Part shown: one piece after another, positions 34,423-43,239 of the stretch
How positions within the stretch are numbered: position 1 is the stretch's first letter
How the letters are laid out: every line of letters begins with the position of its first letter
From: Flavobacterium aquicola
GTDB taxonomy: Bacteria; Bacteroidota; Bacteroidia; Flavobacteriales; Flavobacteriaceae
Reading direction: 5' to 3'
DNA length: 64,000 nt
Assembly: GCF_003385115.1 (NCBI RefSeq)
Contig: NZ_QUNI01000009.1
Location: 1-64,000 of the forward strand
Translations under genes and position numbers: made by a program
The notes under the pieces: model-generated
Databases searched by the model: none
The model's input: the letters and a program-made list of their open reading frames with translations, nothing else
What the model was told of the DNA's origin: nothing

Positions 34423-34975
34423 CAAGCCACAGCAGGATGTCGGAAAGCTGGTAACAGCTTACAAACCTCGATTGGACGCGTTTATTCGTAAACGCGTTTC
34501 AAACAAGGAAGATGCCGAAGATATTCTGCAGGACGTTTTTTACCAGCTGGCAAAAGTGGATACTGCGATGAACCCTATTGAGCAGGTAACTGCATGGCTG
34601 TATCGCGTAGCCCGCAACATGATAATCAATAAACAAATAAAGAAACATGAAGAAGAATTACCTTCCTACCTAAATGACGATGACGAGATGCTAAAAGATA
34701 TTTCCGAAATGCTTTTCAGCAAACAAACGTCACCATCTCCCGAAACAGAATATTTGCGCTCATTAATGTGGGTTGAACTCGAAAATGCATTATCAGAACT
34801 GCCGCTGGAACAAAGAGAAGTTTTTGAAAAAACCGAATTAGATGGTTTGTCATTCAAAGAAATATCCGAAGAAACCGGTGTTTCAGTCAACACATTGCTT
34901 TCGCGAAAGCGGTATGCTGTTTTGCATTTGCGAAAAAGATTATCCGAATTGTATGAAGAAATTATTTATTCCTAA
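34415..34975 (+). CDS. ECF-type (sigma-24-like) RNA polymerase sigma factor
   Basis: 186 residues from the ATG at 34415 (MSNKPQQDVG), chosen because it overlaps the preceding stop in the coupled ATGAGTAA arrangement and gives a clean region 2. Region 2 runs about 10-75 (YKPRLDAFIRKRVSNKEDAE; DILQDVFYQLAKV; VTAWLYRVARNMII). Region 4 runs about 125-180 (ALSELPLEQREVFEKTELDG; SFKEISEETGVSVNTLLSRK). A 40-residue acidic linker separates them. Its partner is the membrane protein encoded just upstream. It lies between the two efflux clusters, but its promoter targets cannot be seen here. Confidence 0.85.
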   Translation: MSNKPQQDVGKLVTAYKPRLDAFIRKRVSNKEDAEDILQDVFYQLAKVDTAMNPIEQVTAWLYRVARNMIINKQIKKHEEELPSYLNDDDEMLKDISEMLFSKQTSPSPETEYLRSLMWVELENALSELPLEQREVFEKTELDGLSFKEISEETGVSVNTLLSRKRYAVLHLRKRLSELYEEIIYS

Positions 34976-35073
34976 TTTCTTCGGCTGATGGATTTAAAAG
35001 GCTTCAGATTACTAATTCGAGCAGGAACCACAGTATAATTACCTAATTTATAATACAATAGAATTAAAACATC

Positions 35074-35114
35074 GGAAACTTTATTTGTTTTTAAAGTTTC
35101 CATTGCTATATTTG
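35074..35114 (+). promoter_or_regulatory. Promoter with TetR-type operator before efflux cluster 2
   Basis: The operator GGAAACTTT-N10-AAAGTTTCC (35074-35101) matches operator 1 of cluster 1, including CATC before it and most of the spacer. TTTG (35084-35087), 19 bases and TATATTTG (35107-35114) form a textbook Bacteroidota promoter with its -33 inside the operator. The second operator seen in cluster 1 is absent here. Confidence 0.78.
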
Positions 35115-35146
35115 CATTACAAAAATATTACAAAACTTTAGAAATC

Positions 35147-35656
35147 ATGGAAAACGAATGGAAAATTGATGCTAGTGAATCGGACGTATTGATAAAATCA
35201 AGACGCTCTTTGATTGACTATATGTCTGGAAGCAAAAATAATTTCAAAGGACACATCGCCATACAAAACAACGAAGTGGAAAATGCCTCTATCGAATTTT
35301 CTTTGAAAGTAAATGATAAAGACAGTAATTCGGATCTAAAATTAATTGACTTTTTCGAGAATGATGAAACGCCGGTAATTCAGTTTAAATCGACTTCTTT
35401 TCAAAAAGTGAACAAAAGCATCAATTTTCTAAAAGGCAATCTGACAATTCAGAATATTACCAAAGTAGTAGAGCTCGATGCCGAGTTTATTGGCTACCGC
35501 GACTACAACGGAACAAAAAATGCTTCATTTGAAATTATTGGAAACATTAACCCGAAAGATTTTGGACTCTATTACAATTCCTATTCCAGTCATAATGGCT
35601 ACGCCGTTGGCTCCGATATTAAACTTATTGCCAATCTGGAATTTAAAAATCAATAA
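35147..35656 (+). CDS. YceI-like lipocalin-fold protein, no signal peptide (cluster 2)
   Basis: 169 residues, a close paralog of the protein at 25015: same EWKIDASESDVLIKSRRSL start, GHIAIQNNEVENASIEFSL, FKSTSFQKVNKSINFLKG, ITKVVELDAEFIGYRDYNG and SDIKLIANLEF end. It again has no signal peptide, so both copies are probably cytoplasmic, which is odd for YceI proteins. It lies 33 bases after the -7 box of the operator-promoter and 60 bases before tetR. It shares regulation with the TetR and efflux genes that follow. Confidence 0.75.
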   Translation: MENEWKIDASESDVLIKSRRSLIDYMSGSKNNFKGHIAIQNNEVENASIEFSLKVNDKDSNSDLKLIDFFENDETPVIQFKSTSFQKVNKSINFLKGNLTIQNITKVVELDAEFIGYRDYNGTKNASFEIIGNINPKDFGLYYNSYSSHNGYAVGSDIKLIANLEFKNQ

Positions 35657-35716
35657 AGCCTTTTAATATATAATGAATTTACAGCAGACTATTAATTAAC
35701 AACCAGTAACTAAATA

Positions 35717-36313
35717 ATGAAAGACAAAATTATATCCAAGGCTAGTGATCTGTTTTTAAAACTCGGTTTTAAAAGCGTTACTATGGATGATATTGCTGGT
35801 GAAATGTGCATATCCAAAAAAACCATTTACAAGTATTTCTGCAACAAGGAAATATTGATTGAAGAAAGCACAGAGGTGGTACACAAAACTGTTCACCATG
35901 TGATTGACACCATTGTTGCCAAAAACTACAATGCAATCGAAGAGAATTTCGAGATTCGGAAAATGTTCAAAGAGATGTTTAAAGCAACAGACACCTCTCC
36001 TCTTTACCAATTAAAAAAACATTATCCGGAAATCTATCAAAAAGTAATGTCTCGGGAGATTAATCAATGTAATACGTGTTTTAAACAAAATATAGAAAAG
36101 GGTATTGCGCAGGATTTATATAGAGATAATCTGGACATTGATATTTATGTACAATTCTATTATACATTAATTTTTAGCATTAAAGAGAATACAATATCCG
36201 AGAAGGATTCCATAAAATTAGAATTAGAAGCACTGGAATATCATACAAGAGCTATGGCTACGCCTAAAGGAATAGCCGAACTCGAAAAACAATTACTTAA
36301 AACTAACATATAA
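35717..36313 (+). CDS. TetR family repressor, efflux cluster 2
   Basis: 198 residues, the same length as its paralog at 25633. The helix-turn-helix region (LFLKLGFKSVTMDDIAGEMC; ISKKTIYKYFCNKEILI) is nearly identical, while the ligand-binding half differs more (MSREINQCNTCFKQNIEKGI here). This suggests the two repressors read the same operator but may answer different ligands. Its stop codon overlaps the ATG of the following tolC-type gene (TAATG), giving translational coupling. Confidence 0.87.
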   Translation: MKDKIISKASDLFLKLGFKSVTMDDIAGEMCISKKTIYKYFCNKEILIEESTEVVHKTVHHVIDTIVAKNYNAIEENFEIRKMFKEMFKATDTSPLYQLKKHYPEIYQKVMSREINQCNTCFKQNIEKGIAQDLYRDNLDIDIYVQFYYTLIFSIKENTISEKDSIKLELEALEYHTRAMATPKGIAELEKQLLKTNI

Positions 36314-37665
36314 TGAAGAATTTATTTATACTAACACTTTCTCTATTTACAATGAGTGGTTTTGCTCAAGACACGAGCACAAGTGAGCAAAAGAAAAGCT
36401 ATTCATTTACCTTACAGCAGGCCATAGACCATGCTTTGGAAAACAACTATACTGCGATTAATTCAGGACGCGATATAGAAGCCGCTAAAGAAAAAAAATG
36501 GGAAACAACAGCAATGGGGCTCCCTCAAATAAATGCGGGAGTCGATTTTACCGATAATTTTGTATTGCAGAAATCGGTTGTACCTGCAGAATTCTTTGGA
36601 GGAAATCCAGGCGAGTACGCCGAAGTTGCTTTTGGAACCAAATACAATATGGTCGCCAGGTCTACTCTGAGCCAGCTGATCTTTGACGGATCTTATATTG
36701 TAGCGCTTCAGGCATCCAAAACGTATTTGAAATATTACGAAAATGCAAAACGCAAAACGGATATAGACGTCAAAGAGATGGTTATCAACTCCTATGGAAA
36801 CGTACTGCTTGCCAAAGAAAACATTGCAATCCTTGAAAAAAACATCGCTTCACTGCAAAAAACATTGAACGACACAAGAGCCACTTATAAAAACGGTTTG
36901 ATCGAAGAAGAAAGCGTTGAACAGCTGGAAATTACATTGGCTTCGCTGGAAAGCACTTTAAACTACAACATACGCTTACTGGATATTACTTATAAAATGC
37001 TGAAAATCAATCTTGGCATCGACATCAATGATGAAATCACTCTAACCGACAAATTAGACGATCTGACCATTCAAAACATGGATTTAGCATTTTCAAAAAC
37101 TGAATTTGATATCAATAGCAATATCAGTTACAAGATAGCAACCAATTTTGAAGAGCAAAGAACTCTTGAATACAAACTGCAAAAAAGTAAAGCACTGCCT
37201 TCGTTATCAGCCAATTTTAATTTTGGGTACACAGCATTTAAGGATCAGTTCGATTTCTTTTCACAAAATCAAAACTGGTTTAATTATTCCAATATTGGGG
37301 TTAGTTTAAATGTTCCCATCTTTAGCAGTTTGGCCAGAAGTTCCAGAACACAGCAAGCCAAAATCGCTTTGGATCAAGCCAAAACTCAGCTGAGTGAAAC
37401 GGAACAAAAATTAAAACTGCAGTATGCTACCGCAAAAACCGAATATGAATACAGCATCGCCGATTATGAAACTGCCAAAAGCAATTTGAATCTATCCGAA
37501 AGAATTGAGAAAAAACAGCAGATCAAATTCACCGAAGGACTTTCAACCAGTTTCGATTTCAATGATGCACAGCGCCAACTGTACACTGCACAGCAAAAAT
37601 ACCTGCAGACAATGGTTAACATCATCAATAAAAAAGCCAGTTTAGAAAAAATCACAACTAATTAA
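36313..37665 (+). CDS. TolC family outer-membrane efflux channel (cluster 2)
   Basis: 450 residues. A signal peptide at 1-18 ends SGFAQ. It shows the usual two-fold helical repeat (FTLQQAIDHALENNYTAINS; TLSQLIFDGSYIVALQAS; VSLNVPIFSSLARSSRTQQA; KFTEGLSTSFDFNDAQRQLY). It is less similar to the cluster 1 channel than the regulators are to each other. It provides the outer-membrane duct for the pump encoded downstream. It is coupled to tetR by a one-base overlap and followed by 116 bases without a recognised element before the adaptor gene. Confidence 0.9.
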   Translation: MKNLFILTLSLFTMSGFAQDTSTSEQKKSYSFTLQQAIDHALENNYTAINSGRDIEAAKEKKWETTAMGLPQINAGVDFTDNFVLQKSVVPAEFFGGNPGEYAEVAFGTKYNMVARSTLSQLIFDGSYIVALQASKTYLKYYENAKRKTDIDVKEMVINSYGNVLLAKENIAILEKNIASLQKTLNDTRATYKNGLIEEESVEQLEITLASLESTLNYNIRLLDITYKMLKINLGIDINDEITLTDKLDDLTIQNMDLAFSKTEFDINSNISYKIATNFEEQRTLEYKLQKSKALPSLSANFNFGYTAFKDQFDFFSQNQNWFNYSNIGVSLNVPIFSSLARSSRTQQAKIALDQAKTQLSETEQKLKLQYATAKTEYEYSIADYETAKSNLNLSERIEKKQQIKFTEGLSTSFDFNDAQRQLYTAQQKYLQTMVNIINKKASLEKITTN

Positions 37666-37781
37666 CGATCTCAATATAACTATAAAGACATGAAATGAGC
37701 ATTATGTATAATTTGATTATAACGAGCAAAATTGTTATGCGAATTACATATGACCAATAAAAAACAATAAAATAACTTCTT

Positions 37782-38924
37782 ATGAAAAAAGCACTTTTAA
37801 TAACAACCCTTTCCATTCTTTTGACAGCCTGTGGCTCATCAGATAAAAATCAGTCAGTTGATTCAATCATAGCATCCAAAGATATTAAAGCAATAACTGC
37901 AAAAAAAACAGAACTGCAGTCACAGCTTACTCAAATCGATGAAGCCTTAGCCGCTTTGGATGTAAACAAAGAAGTTGTAGCCTTGGTAACCGCAGTAAAA
38001 TTAAAAGACACTACCTTCAATCACTATCTTGAAATACAGGGAAGCATCAACACAAATGAAAATGTATTGGTACAGCCGGAATTCCCAGGAAACTTAGTTG
38101 CATTGAATGTAAAAGCCGGCCAAAAAGTATCCAAAGGGCAAGTATTGGGACGCACAGACGATGGCGGTATGAGCCAGCAGCTGGCAAGTGCCGAAAATCA
38201 ATACGCTTTGGCTAAAACAACTTTCGAACGTCAAAAGAATCTATGGAGTCAAAAAATTGGTTCCGAAATACAATATCTTCAGGCACAGACTCAAATGATT
38301 TCGGCTCAAAAAGGCGTTGCGCAAATCAAAGCCCAAATAGCCAAAACAGTAATCAAAGCACCATTTTCAGGAACTATTGACGAAGTGTATGTAGAAAAAG
38401 GAGAAGTCGTTTCTGCCAGTCCAAAGGGATTAATGCGAATAGTTAATTTAGGAAACATGTACGTTTCTACCTCTATTCCGGAAACCTATATCGGAAAACT
38501 AAAAATAGGAACTGAAGTAGATGTTTATCTAACTTCATTAGACAAAACATACAAAGGAAAAGTTCGCCAGATTGGTAACTTCATCAATCCAAACAACAGA
38601 AGTTTCGGGATTGAAGTGAGTGTTCCTAATCCTGATAATTTACTGCGTCCAAACCAGGTAGCTAAGTTAAAAGTAATTGATTATGTCAGCAAAAATGCTG
38701 TAGTAGTTCCGTCGAATGTAATCCAGCAGGACGCTCAGAAAAACAATTTTGTGTATACGGTAGCCAACTCAAATGGGAAAACCGGTATTGCTAAAAAATC
38801 AATTGTTCAATTGGGGAAATCCTCTGATAATGTAACCGAAATTTTAAGCGGTTTAGATTCCGATGCTATAATAGTTACCGAAGGAGCCAATACAATTTCG
38901 GACGGGATGAAACTTAACTTCTAA
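37782..38924 (+). CDS. RND efflux periplasmic adaptor, lipoprotein type (cluster 2)
   Basis: 380 residues. The lipobox LLTAC puts lipidation at Cys17, so this adaptor is lipid-anchored, unlike the one in cluster 1. A coiled coil at about 30-65 (DIKAITAKKTELQSQLTQID) precedes the usual lipoyl half-motifs (PGNLVALNVKAGQKVSKGQVLG; VIKAPFSGTIDEVYVEKGEVV), the beta-barrel domain (TEVDVYLTSLDKTYKGKVRQ) and a membrane-proximal domain. It joins the permease to the TolC-type channel. Confidence 0.9.
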   Translation: MKKALLITTLSILLTACGSSDKNQSVDSIIASKDIKAITAKKTELQSQLTQIDEALAALDVNKEVVALVTAVKLKDTTFNHYLEIQGSINTNENVLVQPEFPGNLVALNVKAGQKVSKGQVLGRTDDGGMSQQLASAENQYALAKTTFERQKNLWSQKIGSEIQYLQAQTQMISAQKGVAQIKAQIAKTVIKAPFSGTIDEVYVEKGEVVSASPKGLMRIVNLGNMYVSTSIPETYIGKLKIGTEVDVYLTSLDKTYKGKVRQIGNFINPNNRSFGIEVSVPNPDNLLRPNQVAKLKVIDYVSKNAVVVPSNVIQQDAQKNNFVYTVANSNGKTGIAKKSIVQLGKSSDNVTEILSGLDSDAIIVTEGANTISDGMKLNF

Positions 38925-38929
38925 AAAAA

Positions 38930-38991
38930 GTTGATGGTTTGTGGTTGATAGTTTATGGTAATCTAAGAACTATCAACCAACAACCATCAAC
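38930..38991 (+). repeat. Inverted repeat of GTTGATGG-type between adaptor and permease genes
   Basis: 24-base arms at 38930-38953 and 38968-38991 pair with two mismatches around a 14-base loop. The arms consist of GTTGATGG/TGGTTGATAGTT units, the same wording as the element at 51470-51540. It sits at the same relative place in cluster 2 as the inverted repeat at 28647 does in cluster 1, but with unrelated sequence. Confidence 0.75.
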
Positions 38992-39008
38992 AATAAACTT
39001 TTAAAAAT

Positions 39009-42000
39009 ATGTCACATCAAAGTAAAGAATTCGGAATATCAAGTTGGGCTGTCAAAAATCGCGTTACAGTATATATCTTGACTTTATTGATTGTAATCAC
39101 TGGCGTTATTGCTTATGTTACAATGCCCCGCGAAGATTTTCCAGAAATCATAGAAAACAAAGTTTACATTTCTTCTGTATTCCCAGGGAACTCAGCAGAA
39201 GATGTAGAAAAGTTAATTATTAAACCGCTCGAAAAAGAAATCAAGAACATTAGCGGTGTCGACAAAATCACTTCCAGCTCCTTTCAGGATTACGGAATGA
39301 TCATTGTCGAATTTGCTGACGAGGTTACAATTGATCAGGCCAAAACGAAGATAAAAGACAAAGTTGATGTTGTAAAAGCAGATACCGATTGGCCTAATCT
39401 TGACAACGGCAGCAAAGTGGAACCAAGCGTATTTGAATTGAATATTTCGGAAGAAGTGCCTATCCTGAACATCAATCTGCAAGGGAATTATACCACACAG
39501 CAGCTTAAAAAATATGGAGAACTGCTTCAGGATGATATCGAAGAAATCCCAGAAGTAAAAAAAGTAGACATCCTTGGAGTTGATGACAAAGAAGTAGAAA
39601 TCGCAGTCGACATCTTCAAAATGACAGCTGCGCAAGTATCATTTGATGACATTCAAAATGCTGTCAAATATGAAAACATGACTTTGTCTGGAGGAAATTT
39701 GATTTCACAGGGTTCTAGAAACAACATCCGAATTGTTGGAGAAATAACTGATCCAAAAGAACTTGAAGATATCATTGTAAAACACAATGGAGGAACTGTT
39801 TATTTAAAAGACATTGCTGTAGTCAGCTTTAAAGAAAAAGAAAAAACAACCTATGCCCGTGAGAAAGGAACTGAAGTTGTGATGCTAAACGTAAAAAAGC
39901 GTTCCAATCAAAACATGATTTCGGCCATTGAACAAGTAAAGGAAAAAATTGAGGAAGCCAAAACTTCCTATTTGCCCTCCAATTTAAAAATTGAATTGAC
40001 CAACGATCAGTCATCCCGTGTTGAACATCAGGTCGACGAACTTTCAAATCACATCATCTTCGGAATTGTGCTGGTAATGATTGTACTTATGTTTACAATG
40101 GGATTGCGAAATTCACTATTTGTAGGAGCAGCGATTCCATTATCAATGCTTATGGCGTTTAGTATTCTTTCCGCTTTTGGACTGACACTAAATACTATGG
40201 TGCTTTTTGGACTGGTTATGGGATTAGGTATGCTTGTTGATGATGGTATTGTAGTAGTCGATAACGTATTTGCCAACATGAAAAAAGGCATGAATCGTGT
40301 AGATGCATCCAAAATAGGTATTGGTGAAATTGCTTGGCCGGTTATTTCCTCCACAGCAACAACCTTAATGGCTTTCCTGCCATTTGCCTTATGGCCTGGA
40401 ACCATGGGTAAATTCATGAAATATTTCCCAATGACATTAACCGTGACACTTACCGCTTCATTGTTTGTTGCGATGGTGGTCAATGCGGCAATGACTGGCG
40501 GATCAATGGATATTGAAGATAGAAATGTTACCAAAAAATCAGCCAAGACCTATTCAATAATTTTTACTGTTATTGCTGTAATTTTTGTCCTTCTGGGAAA
40601 TATATATGATTCTAAACTAGCAAAAGCTATTGGACACTTAGCCATCATTTCACTTGGATTAATGTGGTTATATAAATTGAAACTATACCAATGGACGCAG
40701 GATTTCCAGCACAGTTTTTTCCCAAGAATGGAGGACAGGTACAAATCCTTTTTAGCTAAAATTTTAACCAAAAGAAGAGCTTGGTATGCCTTAGTAGGAA
40801 TCATTGGAATGCTGTTTTTCTCATTTATTCTTTTAAAAATATTCCCTAGAAAAGTATTATTCTTTCCGGATAATATTCCAAATCAGGTAATCACCTATAT
40901 CGAATACCCACAAGGAACAGATATCGAAAAGACTAACAAAGCAACGCTTTTTGTAGAAAAACAGGTTATCGAAGTTTTAAGCAAATATGTAGATCCAAAA
41001 ACAGATAAAAACTACTTGGCCGAATCTATCGTGTCACAAGTGGGTGTTGGCGCCGGAAATCCAAATGTCGATGCAGGTTCAGCATCGGAAACTCCTTTTA
41101 AAGGAAAAGTAACAGTAAATTTCTCCGAATTTAAATTTAGAAGAGGAATCAACACTGCCGATATTTTAGAGGAAATCAGAAGCAAAGTAAAAGCAATTGC
41201 AGGTGCAACAGTAACTGTAGAAAAAGATGCCAATGGTCCGCCGGCTGGTTATCCTATCAGTATTCAATTAACAGGAATTGATTATGATGACATGCTGAAA
41301 GAAGCTGATAAAATGATTGCCTTCATTAATACTAAAAACATTCCTGGAATTGAAAGATTAAGTATTGATGTCAACAAGGAAAGCCCAGAGCTTGAAGTAA
41401 AAGTAGATCGTGTGAGTGCTGGTAGTTTAGGTGTTTCGACAGGACAATTGGGATTCAATCTTCGCCGTTCGGTATATGGTCAGGAAATTTCTACTTATAA
41501 AGAAGGAGATGACGATTACAACATTACTATGCGTATGCAGGATGATCAGCGCAAGAATGAAAATATTCTATTCAATCAATCATTAACTTTCCGTAATCAG
41601 GCAAGCGGGCAGATGATGCAGGTGCCTATTTCTGCTGTTTCTCAAACAGAGAAAACCACCACTTATAACCAAATTAAAAGAAAGAACCAAAAACGTATCA
41701 TGACTGTTTATTCAAACGTCTTGACAGGTTATAATGGTGACGAAATCACCAAGCAGATCGAAGCTGATTTAAAAGGATATGTTTTGCCAAAAACCATTAC
41801 GTATTCCTTCTCTGGTGTACAGGAAGAGCAAGGCAAAAATCAAAGCTTCCTAATGTATGCGCTGTTTTTAGCATTGGCTGGAATTACGATTATTATTGTA
41901 TTGCAGTTTAACTCAGTTTCGAAAACAATGGTAATTCTGTTTACTGTAATTCTTAGCTTTAGCGGAGTATTTTATGGTTATGTCATAGCCAACATGGATT

Positions 42001-42476
42001 TTGTAATCCTGATGACGATGATGGGAATCATTTCACTGGCTGGTATTGTAGTGAAGAATGGTATCGTGTTAATGGATTTCTTTGTTTTGTTATTGGACAA
42101 AAAAGTCGAAGATAATCATCTAGAAAGTCATGACGATTTAACGCTGGAAGAAATTAAAGAAGTTATCATCGAATCTGGAAAATCAAGATTGCGCCCGGTA
42201 TTACTAACAGCTTTGACAGCCGTATTGGGATTAATTCCATTGGCAATCGGGCTTAATTTTGACTTCTTCTCTTTAATAACCGATTTGAATCCTCATATTT
42301 TTATGGGAGGTGACAACGTGATCTTCTGGGGACCATTGGCTTGGACCATCATCTTTGGATTGACTTATGCTACGGTATTGACCTTAGTAATGGTACCAGT
42401 TATGTTCTACCTCGTTAAAAGAACAAAGTATTGGCTGAGGGATAGAAGCAAAGACCAAATCACAGTCAAAGAATAA
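39009..42476 (+). CDS. RND efflux permease, long form (cluster 2)
   Basis: 1155 residues, about 100 longer than the cluster 1 pump. It has the RND two-fold layout: helix 1 (VTVYILTLLIVITGVIAYV), periplasmic loop (SVFPGNSAEDVEKLIIKPLE), proton-relay helix with LGMLVDDGIVVVDNVF, and the second-half repeat (AGIVVKNGIVLMDFFVLLL). Extra length lies in a central segment with two additional hydrophobic stretches (TYSIIFTVIAVIFVLLGNIY; AIGHLAIISLGLMWLYKLK) between the two halves and in an acidic insertion near LDKKVEDNHLESHDD. Substrate unknown; drug or amphiphile export is likely from the family. Confidence 0.92.
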   Translation: MSHQSKEFGISSWAVKNRVTVYILTLLIVITGVIAYVTMPREDFPEIIENKVYISSVFPGNSAEDVEKLIIKPLEKEIKNISGVDKITSSSFQDYGMIIVEFADEVTIDQAKTKIKDKVDVVKADTDWPNLDNGSKVEPSVFELNISEEVPILNINLQGNYTTQQLKKYGELLQDDIEEIPEVKKVDILGVDDKEVEIAVDIFKMTAAQVSFDDIQNAVKYENMTLSGGNLISQGSRNNIRIVGEITDPKELEDIIVKHNGGTVYLKDIAVVSFKEKEKTTYAREKGTEVVMLNVKKRSNQNMISAIEQVKEKIEEAKTSYLPSNLKIELTNDQSSRVEHQVDELSNHIIFGIVLVMIVLMFTMGLRNSLFVGAAIPLSMLMAFSILSAFGLTLNTMVLFGLVMGLGMLVDDGIVVVDNVFANMKKGMNRVDASKIGIGEIAWPVISSTATTLMAFLPFALWPGTMGKFMKYFPMTLTVTLTASLFVAMVVNAAMTGGSMDIEDRNVTKKSAKTYSIIFTVIAVIFVLLGNIYDSKLAKAIGHLAIISLGLMWLYKLKLYQWTQDFQHSFFPRMEDRYKSFLAKILTKRRAWYALVGIIGMLFFSFILLKIFPRKVLFFPDNIPNQVITYIEYPQGTDIEKTNKATLFVEKQVIEVLSKYVDPKTDKNYLAESIVSQVGVGAGNPNVDAGSASETPFKGKVTVNFSEFKFRRGINTADILEEIRSKVKAIAGATVTVEKDANGPPAGYPISIQLTGIDYDDMLKEADKMIAFINTKNIPGIERLSIDVNKESPELEVKVDRVSAGSLGVSTGQLGFNLRRSVYGQEISTYKEGDDDYNITMRMQDDQRKNENILFNQSLTFRNQASGQMMQVPISAVSQTEKTTTYNQIKRKNQKRIMTVYSNVLTGYNGDEITKQIEADLKGYVLPKTITYSFSGVQEEQGKNQSFLMYALFLALAGITIIIVLQFNSVSKTMVILFTVILSFSGVFYGYVIANMDFVILMTMMGIISLAGIVVKNGIVLMDFFVLLLDKKVEDNHLESHDDLTLEEIKEVIIESGKSRLRPVLLTALTAVLGLIPLAIGLNFDFFSLITDLNPHIFMGGDNVIFWGPLAWTIIFGLTYATVLTLVMVPVMFYLVKRTKYWLRDRSKDQITVKE

Positions 42477-42496
42477 ATTTAAACCCATCAAAATAT

Positions 42497-42539
42497 AAAA
42501 CCACTCTTTCAGCATTTTAGAATAGAGTGGTTTTTTTTT
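42497..42539 (+). terminator. Terminator of efflux cluster 2
   Basis: AAAACCACTCT (42497-42507) pairs with AGAGTGGTTTT (42524-42534) across a 16-base loop, and the T-run continues to 42539. Confidence 0.82.
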
Positions 42540-42611
42540 GTATTAGACCAAATAATTTTTAGAAAATATAGTTAAAAGCCGTTGCTTTTTTAAGCTCTCG
42601 AAGTAGCAAAG

Positions 42612-42652
42612 AAATAAAAAAAGGAGAAAATCACTGCAGACTTTCTCCTTTT
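42612..42652 (-). terminator. Terminator of the MORN-type gene
   Basis: Arms AAAAGGAGAAA (42619-42629) and TTTCTCCTTTT (42642-42652) pair over 11 bp. On the minus strand TTTTATTTC follows, ending the transcript of the gene at 42679-43038. It can also act on plus-strand read-through. Confidence 0.72.
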
Positions 42653-42678
42653 CTCAAAATTAACTATAAACTGTACTT

Positions 42679-43038
42679 TTAATTGGAAGTAGCAAAAGCA
42701 TCCTGTCTCCAATTTTTTATTTTAGAAACTTTATTGTTTGAAAAATCTACTTCGCAAAGGCTGCTTTTCTCAGTATTTTGAGACCAGAAAAACCATTTAC
42801 CAGTTTTTACTCCCGCAACGTATTCGCCTGAGGCAATTTTGTCACCCGCTTCATTGTAAGAAACCCAAATTCCTTCCAATTTACCGTTTTCAAAATATCC
42901 TTCTTGCTGCACTTGCCCATTTTCATAAAAATAGGTAGCTTTAAGTTTTTTACCAAATGGCTCCAAAACAGGTTTTGCATCTTGGGCAAAAATTGCTCCA
43001 GAAAATAATACCGCTGCCAAAATCATTATCTTTTTCAT
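42679..43038 (-). CDS. Exported MORN/YwqK-type repeat protein
   Basis: 119 residues from the ATG at 43038 (MKKIMILAAV), which opens a signal peptide ending AIFAQ; an in-frame ATG at 43089 would bury it. The mature part holds about three MORN-like repeats with G-x-W/Y patterns (ATYFYENGQVQQEGYFENGK; LEGIWVSYNEAGDKIASGEY; VAGVKTGKWFFWSQ). Such proteins are sometimes labelled YwqK antitoxin, but a secreted single gene without a toxin partner makes that unlikely here. It probably has a binding or structural role in the periplasm. Confidence 0.75.
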   Translation of the reverse strand: MKKIMILAAVLFSGAIFAQDAKPVLEPFGKKLKATYFYENGQVQQEGYFENGKLEGIWVSYNEAGDKIASGEYVAGVKTGKWFFWSQNTEKSSLCEVDFSNNKVSKIKNWRQDAFATSN

Positions 43039-43150
43039 ATCGTTAGTTTTTAATTGTTTGTACCTTACTTGTATCAAAATTAGAAACAAATTTTACATTA
43101 AAAAAACATTTTGGTAACAATTTCGTAACATAGACAAAAGCTTAACATTG

Positions 43151-43184
43151 GAAACAAAAAAACCAACGCTTAAGCATTGGTTTT
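43151..43184 (-). terminator. Terminator of the TlpA-like gene
   Basis: AAAACCAACGC (43159-43169) and GCATTGGTTTT (43174-43184) form an 11-bp stem with one mismatch and a TTAA loop. On the minus strand TTTGTTTCC follows. It ends the transcript of the gene at 43240-44235. Confidence 0.65.
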
Positions 43185-43239
43185 ACTGGTGTTTTTGCCA
43201 AAACAGCAAAAATTGCGATAATGACAAAAAATATAAAAA

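Noticed and set aside
42679-43038. Reading the MORN-type protein as an antitoxin
   Set aside because: It has a signal peptide and no adjacent toxin-like gene; the antitoxin label comes from a distant family name only.
43114-43134. GGTAACA near 43116 as a fourth sigma-factor promoter
   Set aside because: GATATA is not found 16 bases downstream, and the plus-strand orientation points to no gene start.
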